64,000 nucleotides of DNA from Novosphingobium sp. (GTDB lineage: Bacteria; Pseudomonadota; Alphaproteobacteria; Sphingomonadales; Sphingomonadaceae), in contig NZ_JAPZQX010000002.1 of NCBI RefSeq assembly GCF_027531025.1, forward strand, positions 1 through 64,000, given 5' to 3'. A program made the position numbers and the translations under genes. Position 1 is the first letter of the stretch. The number at the start of each line of letters is the position of its first letter. Below are positions 35,730 through 45,180 of the stretch, piece by piece. A model generated the notes under the pieces. The model was not told the origin of the DNA and made no database searches. It saw only the letters and a program-made list of their open reading frames with translations.

Positions 35730-36700
35730 GCCAGACCATCAAGCGCGGCGGCAAGAGCGTGCGCAAGGCCGTGGCCGCCCAGGGCAAGGTACGCCAGGTC
35801 CGCGCAGCCAAGGCGAAGACCGGCTCGGCCGTGGGCGCGGCGCTCGCCTGGCTGCCGATCAGTGAGGCACAGTGGCAGCGCCTATTCCTGGCCCTGATCC
35901 TGGGCGGCGCGGCGGTGCTGGCCTGGACGGTCGCAAGCTTTGCCGGCGTTCCGGCCATGGCCGAGGCGCAGCTGGCCAACATGGCCCGCGATGCAGGGCT
36001 GGAAGTGCGCCGGGTGGAAGTGCGCGGGGTCAAGAACCTCAATGAGCTGCAGGTCTATGAGCGCGCGCTGGCCGAAAAGGACCGCGCCATGCCGCTGGTC
36101 GATATCGAGGCGCTGCGCGGCGAACTGCTGCAGCTGTCGTGGGTCGAGGATGCCCGCGTTTCGCGCCAGCTGCCGGATTCGCTGGTGATCGACATTGTCG
36201 AACGCAAGCCTGCCGCCGTGCTGCGCAAGGCCGACAAGCTGGTGCTGATCGACGCAACCGGGCACGAACTGGAAGTCGTTGGTCCTGCTCGGGCCAAGGG
36301 CAAGCTGATGGTTTCGGGCCCCGGCGCGGGTCGGCAAGTGGTAGCTCTGCAGGAACTGATCGCCGCGGCTCCCGCGCTCAAGCCCCAACTGCGCGAGGCC
36401 GAATGGGTCGGCAATCGCCGCTGGAACTTCACCTTCAAGACCGGCCAGGTCCTGGCGCTGCCCGAAGGCAAGGACAAATCGGCCAAGGCACTGATGACCT
36501 TCGCCCGCCTGGATGGCGTCAACCGGCTGCTCGGCGGCAAGGTGGCGGCCTTTGATATGCGCGCGGGCGACCGGATCTACCTGCGCGTGCCGGGCCGGAC
36601 CGACCCGGTCGAGCAGCCGGCGCCCAAGGCGGAGGCAGCGGCCGAAACGTCCAAGGCGGACGATGCCAAGCCGAAGCCCAAGTCCGAGGAGAAGAACTGA
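35726..36700 (+). CDS. ftsQ: Cell division protein FtsQ
   Basis: FtsQ is a bitopic scaffold of the divisome. A basic cytoplasmic N-terminus of about 50 residues precedes one membrane helix (about 52-70, LFLALILGGAAVLAWTVAS), then the POTRA domain (LEVRRVEVRGVKNLNELQVY, about 91-110) and the beta domain (LPDSLVIDIVERKPAAVLR; LLGGKVAAFDMRAGDRIYLR). A Lys/Pro/Glu-rich tail ends the protein. 324 residues. ATGA with ddl, TGATG with ftsA. Confidence 0.94.
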   Translation: MSQTIKRGGKSVRKAVAAQGKVRQVRAAKAKTGSAVGAALAWLPISEAQWQRLFLALILGGAAVLAWTVASFAGVPAMAEAQLANMARDAGLEVRRVEVRGVKNLNELQVYERALAEKDRAMPLVDIEALRGELLQLSWVEDARVSRQLPDSLVIDIVERKPAAVLRKADKLVLIDATGHELEVVGPARAKGKLMVSGPGAGRQVVALQELIAAAPALKPQLREAEWVGNRRWNFTFKTGQVLALPEGKDKSAKALMTFARLDGVNRLLGGKVAAFDMRAGDRIYLRVPGRTDPVEQPAPKAEAAAETSKADDAKPKPKSEEKN

Positions 36701-37980
36701 TGGCGCCGCCCCGCATCGCGCGCGTTTTCGGCGCGGTTAACATCGGCTCGTTCCGGGTTTCGGCGATGATCGCCGGGATCTCGGAAACCGGCGAGATGGT
36801 GGTGCTGGGATCGGGTCACCGCGCTGCCCAGGGCATCAAGCGCGGTTACGTTACCGACATGCAGGCCGCCACCTATGCCGTGCGCGATGCGGTGGAGCGG
36901 GCCGAGAAGATGGCCAATACCTCGATCGGTTCGGTCTGGATCGGGGCCTCGGGCGCGGGGCTGGCCAGCCAGGTCGCCCAGGTTGAGATCGACATCGGCG
37001 GTCGCCAGATCGAGGAAGACGATATCGAGCATCTGCTGGTGGCCGCGCGCGACGTGGTCCAGCCGGACGGGCGCATGGTGCTGCACGCACAGCCAGCCCA
37101 TTACACGCTCGACGGGGCCGATGGCGTGGCCGATCCCAAGGGGCTCCATGCCGAGCGGCTGGGGGTCGATGTTCACGTCATGCTGGCCGATGGCGCACCG
37201 GTCCGCAATATCACCGAGGCCGTCCAGAACGCCCACTTGCAGGTCGAAGCCGTGGTTGCTTCGCCGATTGCCGCCGGGTTTGCCTGCCTCAACGCCGAAG
37301 AGCGCGACCTGGGCGTGGCGCTGGTCGAATTCGGCGCGGAAGTGACCAATGTTTCGGTTTATGCCGCCGGCATGCTGCTGGGGCTGGTCACCATTCCGAT
37401 CGGATCGGGCGACGTGACCGATGCGATTGCCAGCGCCTTTGGCATCCGCCGGTTCCAGGCCGAGCGCCTGAAATGCGTCCACGGTTCGGCCATTGCCAGC
37501 CCGGCCGATCACCGCGAGATGATCCCGGTGAACGCCCCGGGCGATGAAACCACCGGCCCGCTGGCGCGGCATGCCGATGACAAGAACCGCATCCCCCGGG
37601 CCGAGCTGATCTCGGTCATCACGGGGGAAGTCGGGCGGCTGATGGAAGAGGTTTCGCGCGCGCTCAAGGCGCTTGGCTTCACCGGCCAACGCGGACAGCA
37701 GGTTGTGCTGACCGGCGGCGGAGCAGAGCTGGCGGGGCTGGCGGACTATGCCCAGTCGGCGCTGGGCAAGCCGGTACGGATCGGGCGGCCGCAGCACCTG
37801 AAGGGTCTGGCCGAAGCTCACGCGACGCCTGGCTTTTCCACCCTCGCGGGCCTGGTGCTTTATGCTGCCGCCGATCCGATCGATATCCGCGCGGTCGGCA
37901 AGCGGTATCAGCCAACCATGCGCTATTCTGGCCTGGGGCTGGTCCACCGGGTTTACCGGGCAATGCGGGAGTATTTCTGA
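36700..37980 (+). CDS. ftsA: Cell division protein FtsA (actin-like), with altered phosphate-binding motifs
   Basis: FtsA is an actin-fold protein that tethers FtsZ to the membrane. The fold and length (426) fit, the SHS2 insert is present, the adenosine motif VVLTGGGAELAGL is intact, and the C-terminal LVHRVYRAMREYF is the amphipathic membrane-targeting helix. But the phosphate-1 motif, normally with Asp (DIGS/T), reads VNIGSF with Asn14, and phosphate-2, normally D-x-G-G/A-G-T-T, reads VEFGAEVTN (Glu210, Glu214). I recall the GAEVTN form from other sphingomonads, so part may be lineage-wide. ATP binding or hydrolysis could be altered; this is inference. TGATG overlap with ftsQ; ftsZ follows after 132 bases. 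Confidence 0.95.
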   Translation: MAPPRIARVFGAVNIGSFRVSAMIAGISETGEMVVLGSGHRAAQGIKRGYVTDMQAATYAVRDAVERAEKMANTSIGSVWIGASGAGLASQVAQVEIDIGGRQIEEDDIEHLLVAARDVVQPDGRMVLHAQPAHYTLDGADGVADPKGLHAERLGVDVHVMLADGAPVRNITEAVQNAHLQVEAVVASPIAAGFACLNAEERDLGVALVEFGAEVTNVSVYAAGMLLGLVTIPIGSGDVTDAIASAFGIRRFQAERLKCVHGSAIASPADHREMIPVNAPGDETTGPLARHADDKNRIPRAELISVITGEVGRLMEEVSRALKALGFTGQRGQQVVLTGGGAELAGLADYAQSALGKPVRIGRPQHLKGLAEAHATPGFSTLAGLVLYAAADPIDIRAVGKRYQPTMRYSGLGLVHRVYRAMREYF

Positions 37981-38112
37981 GCCGATGATGTGGCAGTTTT
38001 GCACCGTCGACTGTGGACAACGTAACCTTACGGGTTGGAAACTTGGAATCGTGCGGTGCAGTAACCAAGATACGTGACAGATTTGCATCCGCTTGCCGGA
38101 TAGGAGAGCGCC
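37981..38112 (+). promoter_or_regulatory. ftsA-ftsZ spacer, probable internal ftsZ promoter region
   Basis: The only long gap in the dcw cluster (132 bases). It holds GGAGAG before ftsZ but no coding frame. A separate ftsZ promoter here is common in alphaproteobacteria; I cannot point to a clear -35/-10 or CtrA box. Confidence 0.4.
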
Positions 38113-39777
38113 ATGAGCATCAATATCGGACCGCCAGCCGTTGAAGAGCTGCGTCCCCGGATCACCGTGATCGGTGTGGGCGGTGCAGGCGGCAACGCCA
38201 TCGCCAACATGATCGCCGCCGGGATCGAGGGTGTCGATTTCGTGGTGGCGAACACCGATGCCCAGGCGCTGAACAACTCAATTGCGGAACACCGCATCCA
38301 GCTGGGCCCCGACATCACCCAGGGCCTGGGCGCAGGTTCGCGCCCCGAAGTGGGCAAGGCCGCGGCCGAAGAGACCCTGGCCGAGATCGACCGCGCGCTG
38401 GATGGCGTGCACATGTGCTTCATCGCCGCCGGGATGGGCGGTGGTACCGGCACCGGCGCGGCCCCCGTGGTGGCCAAGGCCGCCCGCGAGAAGGGCGTGT
38501 TGACTGTCGGCGTGGTGACCAAGCCGTTCCTGTTCGAAGGTACCCGCCGGATGCGCTCGGCCGAGGCCGGGATCGAGGAACTGCAGAAGCACGTCGATAC
38601 GTTGATCGTCATTCCCAACCAGAACCTGTTTCTGGTGGCAAAGGCCGAAACGACCTTCAAGGAAGCCTTCCTGCTGGCCGACGAAGTGTTGCAGCAGGGC
38701 GTTCGTTCGATCACCGACCTGATGGTCATGCCGGGCCTCATCAACCTCGACTTCGCCGACGTCCGCTCGGTCATGGCCGAGATGGGCAAGGCGATGATGG
38801 GCACGGGTGAAGGCAGCGGCGAAAACCGCGCGCTCGAAGCCGCCGAAAAGGCGATTGCCAACCCACTGCTCGATGGCGTTTCGATGCAGGGTGCCAAGGG
38901 CGTGATCATCTCGATCATCGGCGGCGAGGACATGAAGCTGCTCGAAGTCGACGAGGCAGCGAACCACATTCGCGAACTGGTCGATCCCAACGCCAACATC
39001 ATCTGGGGTTCGGCCTTCAATCCGGACCTGCAGGGCAAGATCCGCGTTTCGGTGGTCGCCACTGGGATCGAGCAGAACGCGGCCCAGGCCGAAGAGGCCG
39101 CGCGTCCGTTCAGCCTTGGGGCATCGCGTGGCCCGGCCCGCCCGGCCGTGGCTGCACCGCCGGCCGCCCAGCCGCTGTTCGAGCGTGGCGCTCCGGCCGA
39201 ACCTGCTCCTGCTCCTGAGCCGGTTGCGGCCCCTGCGCCCGAACCGATGCCATTCGAGCCGACCCCGATCGATGAGCCGGCAGTCGATGAACCGGCGCCT
39301 GTGGCCAGCTATGCCGATGATGAGGATGACTGGGATGTGCCCGGCGCCAGCACGGCACCGGCTGCCGAGCCGCTTGAGCTGGAATTCGAGGCGGGACAGC
39401 CCGAAGCTGGCGACAGCCAGGGCGGCGGCAACGATGACGATGAATTGCTGCTCGATGCCTCGCGGCTGATCGAAGAGGATGAACCGGTCGGTGAAGCGGG
39501 CGGGGGGATCCCCGGTCGTCGGCGCGGGCTGGTGTCCAGTGCCAGCGGCGAGACCGCAGGTGGCACTGCCGGAGAAGGCGATTCGACGGATCATTCGCCG
39601 GTGATCCCGGCCCAGAAGACCCCGCGGGTTGCAGCCGGGGCCACACTGTTCGAACGCATGGCCAATCTCTCGCGCGGCGGTGGGCGGACTGATACCGACG
39701 ACTCTGACGACGATGATGACGACAGTGGTCCGTCGATCAGCATTCCGCGTTTCCTGGGGCGCCAGAACAACCAATAG
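38113..39777 (+). CDS. ftsZ: Cell division GTPase FtsZ, long acidic linker form
   Basis: FtsZ forms the Z-ring. The GTP-binding core has [10 protein letters not shown] (21-30) and the tubulin signature GGGTGTG (109-115); [11 protein letters not shown] is the T7 synergy loop. The core ends near residue 325. A linker of about 220 residues follows, rich in Ala/Pro/Glu/Asp with an acidic run ([13 protein letters not shown], about 530-542), and the C-terminal conserved peptide is [10 protein letters not shown], which binds FtsA and other partners. At 554 residues it is longer than the E. coli protein (383) and typical of alphaproteobacteria. GGAGAG precedes ATG 38113; the 132-base gap after ftsA probably holds a separate promoter. 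Confidence 0.98.
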   Translation: MSINIGPPAVEELRPRITVIGVGGAGGNAIANMIAAGIEGVDFVVANTDAQALNNSIAEHRIQLGPDITQGLGAGSRPEVGKAAAEETLAEIDRALDGVHMCFIAAGMGGGTGTGAAPVVAKAAREKGVLTVGVVTKPFLFEGTRRMRSAEAGIEELQKHVDTLIVIPNQNLFLVAKAETTFKEAFLLADEVLQQGVRSITDLMVMPGLINLDFADVRSVMAEMGKAMMGTGEGSGENRALEAAEKAIANPLLDGVSMQGAKGVIISIIGGEDMKLLEVDEAANHIRELVDPNANIIWGSAFNPDLQGKIRVSVVATGIEQNAAQAEEAARPFSLGASRGPARPAVAAPPAAQPLFERGAPAEPAPAPEPVAAPAPEPMPFEPTPIDEPAVDEPAPVASYADDEDDWDVPGASTAPAAEPLELEFEAGQPEAGDSQGGGNDDDELLLDASRLIEEDEPVGEAGGGIPGRRRGLVSSASGETAGGTAGEGDSTDHSPVIPAQKTPRVAAGATLFERMANLSRGGGRTDTDDSDDDDDDSGPSISIPRFLGRQNNQ

Positions 39778-39893
39778 ACTGCCATGGCATGGCTGGGCCG
39801 AATGGTCGGGGTGGCTGTTCGGCCACGGTTCAGCTAGGCTGTCATAGCGCCCGCTGCGGCCCTGTCCTTGGCGGGGCATTCCGCCTGTAACTG

Positions 39894-41606
39894 ATGGAAT
39901 TGATGCCGCTCATGCCTTTTGCCCGCTTGCTTCGCTCGGCCTTGCTTGGCGGGGCGGTGCTGTCGCTTTCGGCCCCGGCCGCCCTTGCTGCGCGGCAACA
40001 GCAGGACGATGGCGAGCTGGATGCGGTGAGCCAGCCCGTGGTGCAGCCGATCCCTGGGGCACCGGGCATGCGGCTCAATGAGGCGCTCGGGCGGTTGGCG
40101 CGCAATCCGCGCGATGTCGATGCCCTGGTCGATGCGGGGAAGGCTGCCGCCGCGATTGGCGATGCCGAAGCGGCGATCGGCTTTTACCGCCGAGCCGACC
40201 AGTTGCGGCCCGGCAATGCCAATATCAAGGCGGGTCTGGCCAGCGCACTGGTGCTCAGCGAGGATCCGTTCAGCGCGATCCCGCTCTATCGCGAGGCCGA
40301 AAGCGCCGGGGCAATCGATCCCGCCTATCTGGCGGAACGTGGCCTGGCCTATGATCTGGTTGGGGATAACGAAACCGCCCAGCGCCATTACCGGCAGTCG
40401 CTGGCCGGTCGCCCGGATGACGAAACCCTGCGCCGACTGGCACTGAGCCAGGCCATTGCCGGTGACCGGCGCGGCATGGAAATCACGCTCAGCCCGCTGC
40501 TGCAAAAGCAGGACAAGGCCGCCTGGCGCACCCGCGCCTTTGCCTTCGCAATCCTCGGTCAGCAGGCTGAGGCCGAAGCGATCGCCCGGGCCAACCTGCC
40601 CGAAGGCGCGGTCGACACGATGATTTCCTACCTGCGGTTCATGCCCCGGCTGACGCCGGCGCAACAGGCGGCAGCGGCAAACCTCGGTCATTTCCCGCGC
40701 GCCGCCGAAATCGGCCGCGACGATCCGCGCGTTGCCGCCTTTGCCCGGCCGCGCGCAACCCTGGCCGCTGCCGACAAGCCAGCCGCAGCATCGGTTCCCC
40801 CGGCCCGGTCCGAACGCCCGACGCGCCAGCCGCGCACCCGCAGCGCCGTCTCCGGCACAATCGTCGGATCATCTCGCTCGACCCCGCCCGAGCCGCAGCC
40901 GGTGCGGATGACCGTTACGCCGCAACCCAGCGTAAGCCCGCAACCTGGCGTGACGTCGGTGCCAGCTCGCTCCGCAGCTGTCGTGCCGCCACCGGCACCG
41001 GCGGTCACGCCCGCACCACCACCTGCGCCCGCCCCCACACCCGCCCCAGCACCGGCGCCTGCACCCGTCCAGGTAGCGGTTAACACCGCGCCGGTTGTGC
41101 CGGTTATCGTGCCACCACCGGCCCCGCCGCCGGCTCCGCCTCCCGCTCCCGCACCGCGGGCGCGCAGCCTGGCCGATGTTTTTGCCGATCTGAGCCCGCC
41201 CAGCCGCGAAGCGCTGCCACCGCCGGGTGCGGTCGACGTCCGCCGCCTGGCCGCAACCGAGGCCAGCGCGCAGAAGCCTGGCACCACGGCCAAGGGTCGC
41301 GACACCAAGAGTCCGGCCGCGACGCAGCCTAGCCGGATCTGGGTGCAGCTGGCGGCAAGCCGCGACAAGGCGGGGTTGCGCGACGATTTCCGCCGGTTCG
41401 CCCGGCAGGAGCCTGACCTGTTCAAAGGCCGCAAGGGCTTTACCAGCGCCTGGGGGCAGGCCACCCGGCTGCTGACCGGTCCGTTCGCCAGCGAGCGGGC
41501 CGCCAATGCCTTCCTCGCCCAAGTGAAGAAGGCCAAAGTGGCCGATGGCTTCGTCTGGACGAGCCCGGCTGGCCAGGTTGTCGATCCCCTGCCGGCTCCG
41601 CGGTGA
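39894..41606 (+). CDS. Exported TPR and SPOR-domain protein, downstream of ftsZ
   Basis: A signal peptide (MPFARLLRSALLGGAVLSLS...AALA) starts the protein; ATGs at 39894, 39903 and 39912 are all possible and no clear ribosome site decides. Residues about 60-240 are TPR-like helices (AGKAAAAIGDAEAAIGFYRR; AERGLAYDLVGDNETAQRHY). A Pro/Ala-rich region with PAPAP repeats spans about 270-430. The C-terminus (about 480-558) is a SPOR domain: IWVQLAASRDKAGLRDDFRR, then TRLLTGPFASERAANAFLA. SPOR domains bind denuded septal glycan, so with ftsZ next door a septal role is likely. The TPR part may recruit partners. Confidence 0.85.
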   Translation: MELMPLMPFARLLRSALLGGAVLSLSAPAALAARQQQDDGELDAVSQPVVQPIPGAPGMRLNEALGRLARNPRDVDALVDAGKAAAAIGDAEAAIGFYRRADQLRPGNANIKAGLASALVLSEDPFSAIPLYREAESAGAIDPAYLAERGLAYDLVGDNETAQRHYRQSLAGRPDDETLRRLALSQAIAGDRRGMEITLSPLLQKQDKAAWRTRAFAFAILGQQAEAEAIARANLPEGAVDTMISYLRFMPRLTPAQQAAAANLGHFPRAAEIGRDDPRVAAFARPRATLAAADKPAAASVPPARSERPTRQPRTRSAVSGTIVGSSRSTPPEPQPVRMTVTPQPSVSPQPGVTSVPARSAAVVPPPAPAVTPAPPPAPAPTPAPAPAPAPVQVAVNTAPVVPVIVPPPAPPPAPPPAPAPRARSLADVFADLSPPSREALPPPGAVDVRRLAATEASAQKPGTTAKGRDTKSPAATQPSRIWVQLAASRDKAGLRDDFRRFARQEPDLFKGRKGFTSAWGQATRLLTGPFASERAANAFLAQVKKAKVADGFVWTSPAGQVVDPLPAPR

Positions 41607-41715
41607 CCCCCGACTTAAGCTTTTCCACACCTTGTAAACAGGCTTGTCACGTTTTGCGCAGGTGCGTGGCCCCGGTGGATTGCCGCCGGGCCCCATCGCA
41701 CAGCATCCAGCGCCC

Positions 41716-42222
41716 ATGATGCAGGGCAACCGTGATTTCGAGCGCGAGGACGACGCTGCGCCAGTCGACATGCTGGCTTCGCTGTTCGAAGCGCGGGGCT
41801 GGCCGTGCGAATATGTCGGCGAGGACGAGATCTCGGGCGAGATCAAGGGGTCCTGGGCCAGCTATACCATCCGGGGCATCTGGCGGCGCGAGGATCACGT
41901 GCTGCAATTGCTTTGCCTGCCCGATATCCGCGTGCCGGATGACAAGCGCGCCGGACTGGTCGAGTTGCTGGCGCTGGTCAACGAGCAGCTGTGGGTCGGC
42001 CATTTCGATATCTGGTCGAACGGCGGCGTGCTGCTTTACCGTCACGGGCTCTTGCTGGGTGACGAGGGGCTGCTGAGCCTGGCCCAGGCCCAGGTCGCGG
42101 TCGAGGCCGCGATCGAGGAGTGCGATCGGTTCTATCCGGCCTTCCAGTTCATGCTGTGGGGCGGCAAGACGCCGGACGAGGCACTGGCAGCTTCGCTGGT
42201 CGATGCGGCCGGAGAGGCCTAG
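41716..42222 (+). CDS. YbjN-domain protein
   Basis: The YbjN fold (type III secretion chaperone-like) is recognised from DMLASLFEARGWPCEYVGED, VLQLLCLPDIRVPDDKRA and LLALVNEQLWVGHFDIW, ending with CDRFYPAFQFMLWGGKTPDEA. The start is taken at ATG 41716 (ATG 41719 is equal); the frame opens further upstream at a TTG, but those residues are not family-like. Roughly 168 residues. Molecular role unknown; often located next to proC in alphaproteobacteria, as here. Confidence 0.83.
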   Translation: MMQGNRDFEREDDAAPVDMLASLFEARGWPCEYVGEDEISGEIKGSWASYTIRGIWRREDHVLQLLCLPDIRVPDDKRAGLVELLALVNEQLWVGHFDIWSNGGVLLYRHGLLLGDEGLLSLAQAQVAVEAAIEECDRFYPAFQFMLWGGKTPDEALAASLVDAAGEA

Positions 42223-42232
42223 CATCGTGCCC

Positions 42233-43048
42233 ATGAGTGGGCTTGATTCGATCCTGATCGTCGGCTGCGGCAACATGGGCGGGGCCATGTTGCGCGGCTG
42301 GCTGGCCGCCGGAGCCGATCCGGCACGCTTCACCGTGGTCGATCCGTTCCTGGCGGCTGTGCCGGATGGCGTTGCCTTGTTGCGCAACCTGCCTGAGGCG
42401 GTGACGCAGGATGCCGTGCTGCTGGGGGTGAAACCGCAAGGTTTCGCCGACCTTGCCACCAACCTCGCTCCGCGCCTCTCCAGGCCTCCACTGGTGCTTT
42501 CGATCCTGGCCGGGATCGGGCTGGACAGCCTGGCCGAGGCCTTGCCCGACGGACGCGGCTGGGTGCGGATCATGCCGAACCTGGCCGCGGCGCTTGGCAA
42601 GTCGCCGCTGGCGCTGGTTGCACGGGGTGGATCGGCGGGCGATCGCGCCGCCGTGGCCGAACTGCTTGCCCCGCTGGGCACACCTGAATGGCTGGCGGGT
42701 GAAGAGCTGTTCGACCTTGCCACCGCGCTGGTCGGATCGGGGCCGGCCTTTGTCTATCGCTTCATCGATGCCCTGGCGGCCGGAGGGGCGGCGCTGGGCT
42801 TTGCGCCGGACCAGGCCGAGCGGCTGGCCCTCGCCATGGTCGAAGGAGCGGCCGAACTGGCGCGTCATTCTCCCCATTCTCCCGGTGAACTGGCGCGGAT
42901 GGTGGCCAGCCCCGGCGGCACGACCGAGGCAGGGCTCAGGGTCCTGGATGAAGGGCAGGCTCTTGCCGTGCTGGTCGAGGCCACGCTGCGCGCGGCGCGC
43001 GACCGCGGCGCTGAACTGGGTGGGCTCGCCGGAGCAAATCGCGGTTAA
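42233..43048 (+). CDS. proC: Pyrroline-5-carboxylate reductase
   Basis: ProC performs the last step of proline synthesis with NAD(P)H. ILIVGCGNMGGAMLRGWL is the Rossmann opening, LLGVKPQGFADL and WVRIMPNLAAALGKSPLAL follow, and the C-terminal helix domain has FDLATALVGSGPAFVYRFID and MVASPGGTTEAGLRVLDE. ATG 42233 gives 271 residues; GTG 42227 lies at better distance from GGAGAGG and is a fair alternative. proB is 4 kb away in the same direction; proA is not in the window. Confidence 0.95.
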   Translation: MSGLDSILIVGCGNMGGAMLRGWLAAGADPARFTVVDPFLAAVPDGVALLRNLPEAVTQDAVLLGVKPQGFADLATNLAPRLSRPPLVLSILAGIGLDSLAEALPDGRGWVRIMPNLAAALGKSPLALVARGGSAGDRAAVAELLAPLGTPEWLAGEELFDLATALVGSGPAFVYRFIDALAAGGAALGFAPDQAERLALAMVEGAAELARHSPHSPGELARMVASPGGTTEAGLRVLDEGQALAVLVEATLRAARDRGAELGGLAGANRG

Positions 43049-43155
43049 TCAGGACCGTTTCGTTCCGATTTCGCTTGAAAGCGGAAGCGATCTTACCGAT
43101 ATTCCCTTTCATTGGACGGCTATCGTGCCGCCCGCAACACGGAGAGAAAGTCATC

Positions 43156-43905
43156 ATGGCTAACTGGAACGACCCCCAGCCCGGCACCAAGCACGGTGGG
43201 ACAGGCTTTGGCGCGTCCCCCAGCCTCAATGGCGAAGCCCTGGCACAGGGCGCGACCTATGACATGGGCCTGCGCAAGCACATGCTGGGCATTTACAACT
43301 ACATGGCCTCGGGCGTGCTGCTCTCGGGCATTGTCGCTCTGCTGTTCGCCAACTCGGGTCTTGCCGCCCAGGTTCTATCGACGCCGCTCAAGTGGGTGAT
43401 CATGCTGGCCCCGCTCGGTTTCATCTTCGCGATGAATTTCAACCGTTCGGCCGCCACGCTGCAGATCCTGTTCTGGACCTTCTGTGCGGTCATGGGCCTG
43501 TCGCTGTCGTCGATCTTCCTGGTCTTCACCGCCAGCTCGATCGCCAGCACCTTCTTTGCCACCGCCGGTGCCTTCGCGGGCCTCAGCCTGTACGGTTACA
43601 CCACCAAGAAGAACCTGTCGGGCATGGGCTCGTTCATGGTGATGGGCCTCATTGGCATCATCGTGGCCATGGTGATCAACATCTTCCTGCAGTCGAGCGC
43701 GCTGCAACTTGCGATCTCGGTGCTTGGCGTGGTGATCTTCGCTGGCCTGACCGCCTATGACACCCAGCGCCTGCGTCAGGAATACTACATGCTGCAGGGC
43801 ACCGAGTTTGCCGGCAAGGCGATCATCCTCGGCGCGCTGACGCTGTATCTCGACTTCATCAACATGTTCCAGTTCCTGCTCAGCTTCCTCGGCAACCGCG
43901 AATAA
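43156..43905 (+). CDS. Bax inhibitor-1 / YccA family membrane protein
   Basis: The 249 residues have seven hydrophobic segments and the UPF0005 signature GLTAYDTQRLRQEYY near the C-terminus. The cytoplasmic N-terminus (about 35 residues) is polar. Bacterial relatives (YetJ, YbhL, YccA) are calcium-leak channels or regulators of FtsH; which applies here is unknown. ATG 43156 has GGAGAGAAAG upstream. A perfect hairpin terminator follows. Confidence 0.92.
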   Translation: MANWNDPQPGTKHGGTGFGASPSLNGEALAQGATYDMGLRKHMLGIYNYMASGVLLSGIVALLFANSGLAAQVLSTPLKWVIMLAPLGFIFAMNFNRSAATLQILFWTFCAVMGLSLSSIFLVFTASSIASTFFATAGAFAGLSLYGYTTKKNLSGMGSFMVMGLIGIIVAMVINIFLQSSALQLAISVLGVVIFAGLTAYDTQRLRQEYYMLQGTEFAGKAIILGALTLYLDFINMFQFLLSFLGNRE

Positions 43906-43925
43906 GCCTGGCAGACAATTGATCG

Positions 43926-43961
43926 TGCCCGGCGCGCTCTCCGGCGCGCCGGGCATTTTCT
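43926..43961 (+). terminator. Rho-independent terminator after the Bax-inhibitor-like gene
   Basis: TGCCCGGCGCGC (43926-43937) pairs perfectly with GCGCGCCGGGCA (43944-43955) around six bases, followed by TTTTCT. It lies 20 bases past the stop. Confidence 0.92.
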
Positions 43962-44051
43962 ATGGCGGCGCTTGCGATTAATAGAACCGCTTCAGCTTCC
44001 GGTCAGGTTGATCGGGCCAGGAGGCGGACTGGACAAGGGATCGGCAGCGCA

Positions 44052-44801
44052 ATGGTTGGCTATACGTTGAAGACTGCGTTGGGCGCTGCGGCGCTGTCGT
44101 TGCTGCTGGTGGCCAATGCGGCCGATGCGCGCAAGAAGAAGGCGCCTGTCCTGCCGCCTCCGCCGCCGCCGGCCCCGGCCCAGACCTGGGTCTTCGTGCC
44201 CTGGAAGCCGAGCCCGCCCAACCACGCCTCGCCGTTGCTCAATCCGCCGCCGCTGGGCGCGGACGGGCTGCGCCGCACGGTCAATCGCAACATCTCCCCG
44301 GCCCAGACCCTCTGGAACCTGCGGTCGGGCTATAATGTTGCCGCGCTCAACTGCCTTGATCCCAAGCACGCCCAGATCGTGGTGAATTACCGGGCCTTCC
44401 TGCGCACCCATGCCAAGGCGCTGCGCGCCGCGAACCTCAAGGTCGATGCCGAATGGCGGGGCAAGTACGGCGCCGGGTTTATCCGCCCGCGCGAGAAATA
44501 CATGACCGAGGTCTACAACCACTTCGCCCAGCCGCCGACCTTACCGGCCTTCTGCGATGCCGCCCTGGCGATGAGCATCGATGCCCGCAAGGTGAAGGTC
44601 GGCGGACTGGATGCCTTCGCCAAGCTGGCGCTGCCCAGCCTGGAAATCGTGTTCGACGATTTCTACCGGCGCTACGATCAGTACCGCGTCGATCTGGCGG
44701 CCTGGGAAGCAAAGTGGACCGGGCAGACCCCCGGTACGCATATCCTCGTGCCGGTCTCCAGCCCGCTGGCAATGGCCGCGAGTCCGGTAGCCCAGCCCTG
44801 A
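44052..44801 (+). CDS. Secreted protein of unknown function with Pro-rich N-terminus
   Basis: The signal peptide ([20 protein letters not shown], cleavage after about ADA at 26) is followed by [18 protein letters not shown]. The mature part (about 45-249) is soluble with Trp/Tyr-rich segments such as [17 protein letters not shown] and [20 protein letters not shown]; two Cys (Cys97 and Cys174) could form a disulfide. Fragments of the same style occur in other sphingomonads, but I cannot name a domain. ATG 44052 is chosen because it starts the signal peptide; the frame opens further upstream. Confidence 0.65.
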   Translation: MVGYTLKTALGAAALSLLLVANAADARKKKAPVLPPPPPPAPAQTWVFVPWKPSPPNHASPLLNPPPLGADGLRRTVNRNISPAQTLWNLRSGYNVAALNCLDPKHAQIVVNYRAFLRTHAKALRAANLKVDAEWRGKYGAGFIRPREKYMTEVYNHFAQPPTLPAFCDAALAMSIDARKVKVGGLDAFAKLALPSLEIVFDDFYRRYDQYRVDLAAWEAKWTGQTPGTHILVPVSSPLAMAASPVAQP

Positions 44802-44909
44802 GTGGTCCGGCACTGACCGGACACAACTTTGCTCTTTCAAGGGCGCGGCCCTTTCGCTAAGGGGGCGCCTCGCGACTGGCGGCTCGCCGCCGGTCACTCG
44901 CACTGGAAC

Positions 44910-44985
<76 letters not shown>

Positions 44986-45180
44986 GTGTACCGCTAATTG
45001 CTCCAGATCGACCTGCGAACGCCACCGGCCTGCGCTTCCGGTGCTCACGACCTTAATGGTCGCTGCGCGCCGGTTCTCGCCCGGCAGCATTCTCGGCTCG
45101 ATCCGAAGCAATTCCCGGCACACTGGCCATGCTTTTTTCCAAGCGCGACAATTGCGCGACTTCACGATAGATAGACCCCA

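Noticed and set aside
44802..44909. Possible small gene between the secreted protein gene and the tRNA
   Set aside because: No start with a ribosome site and no family-like sequence; probably the tRNA promoter region.
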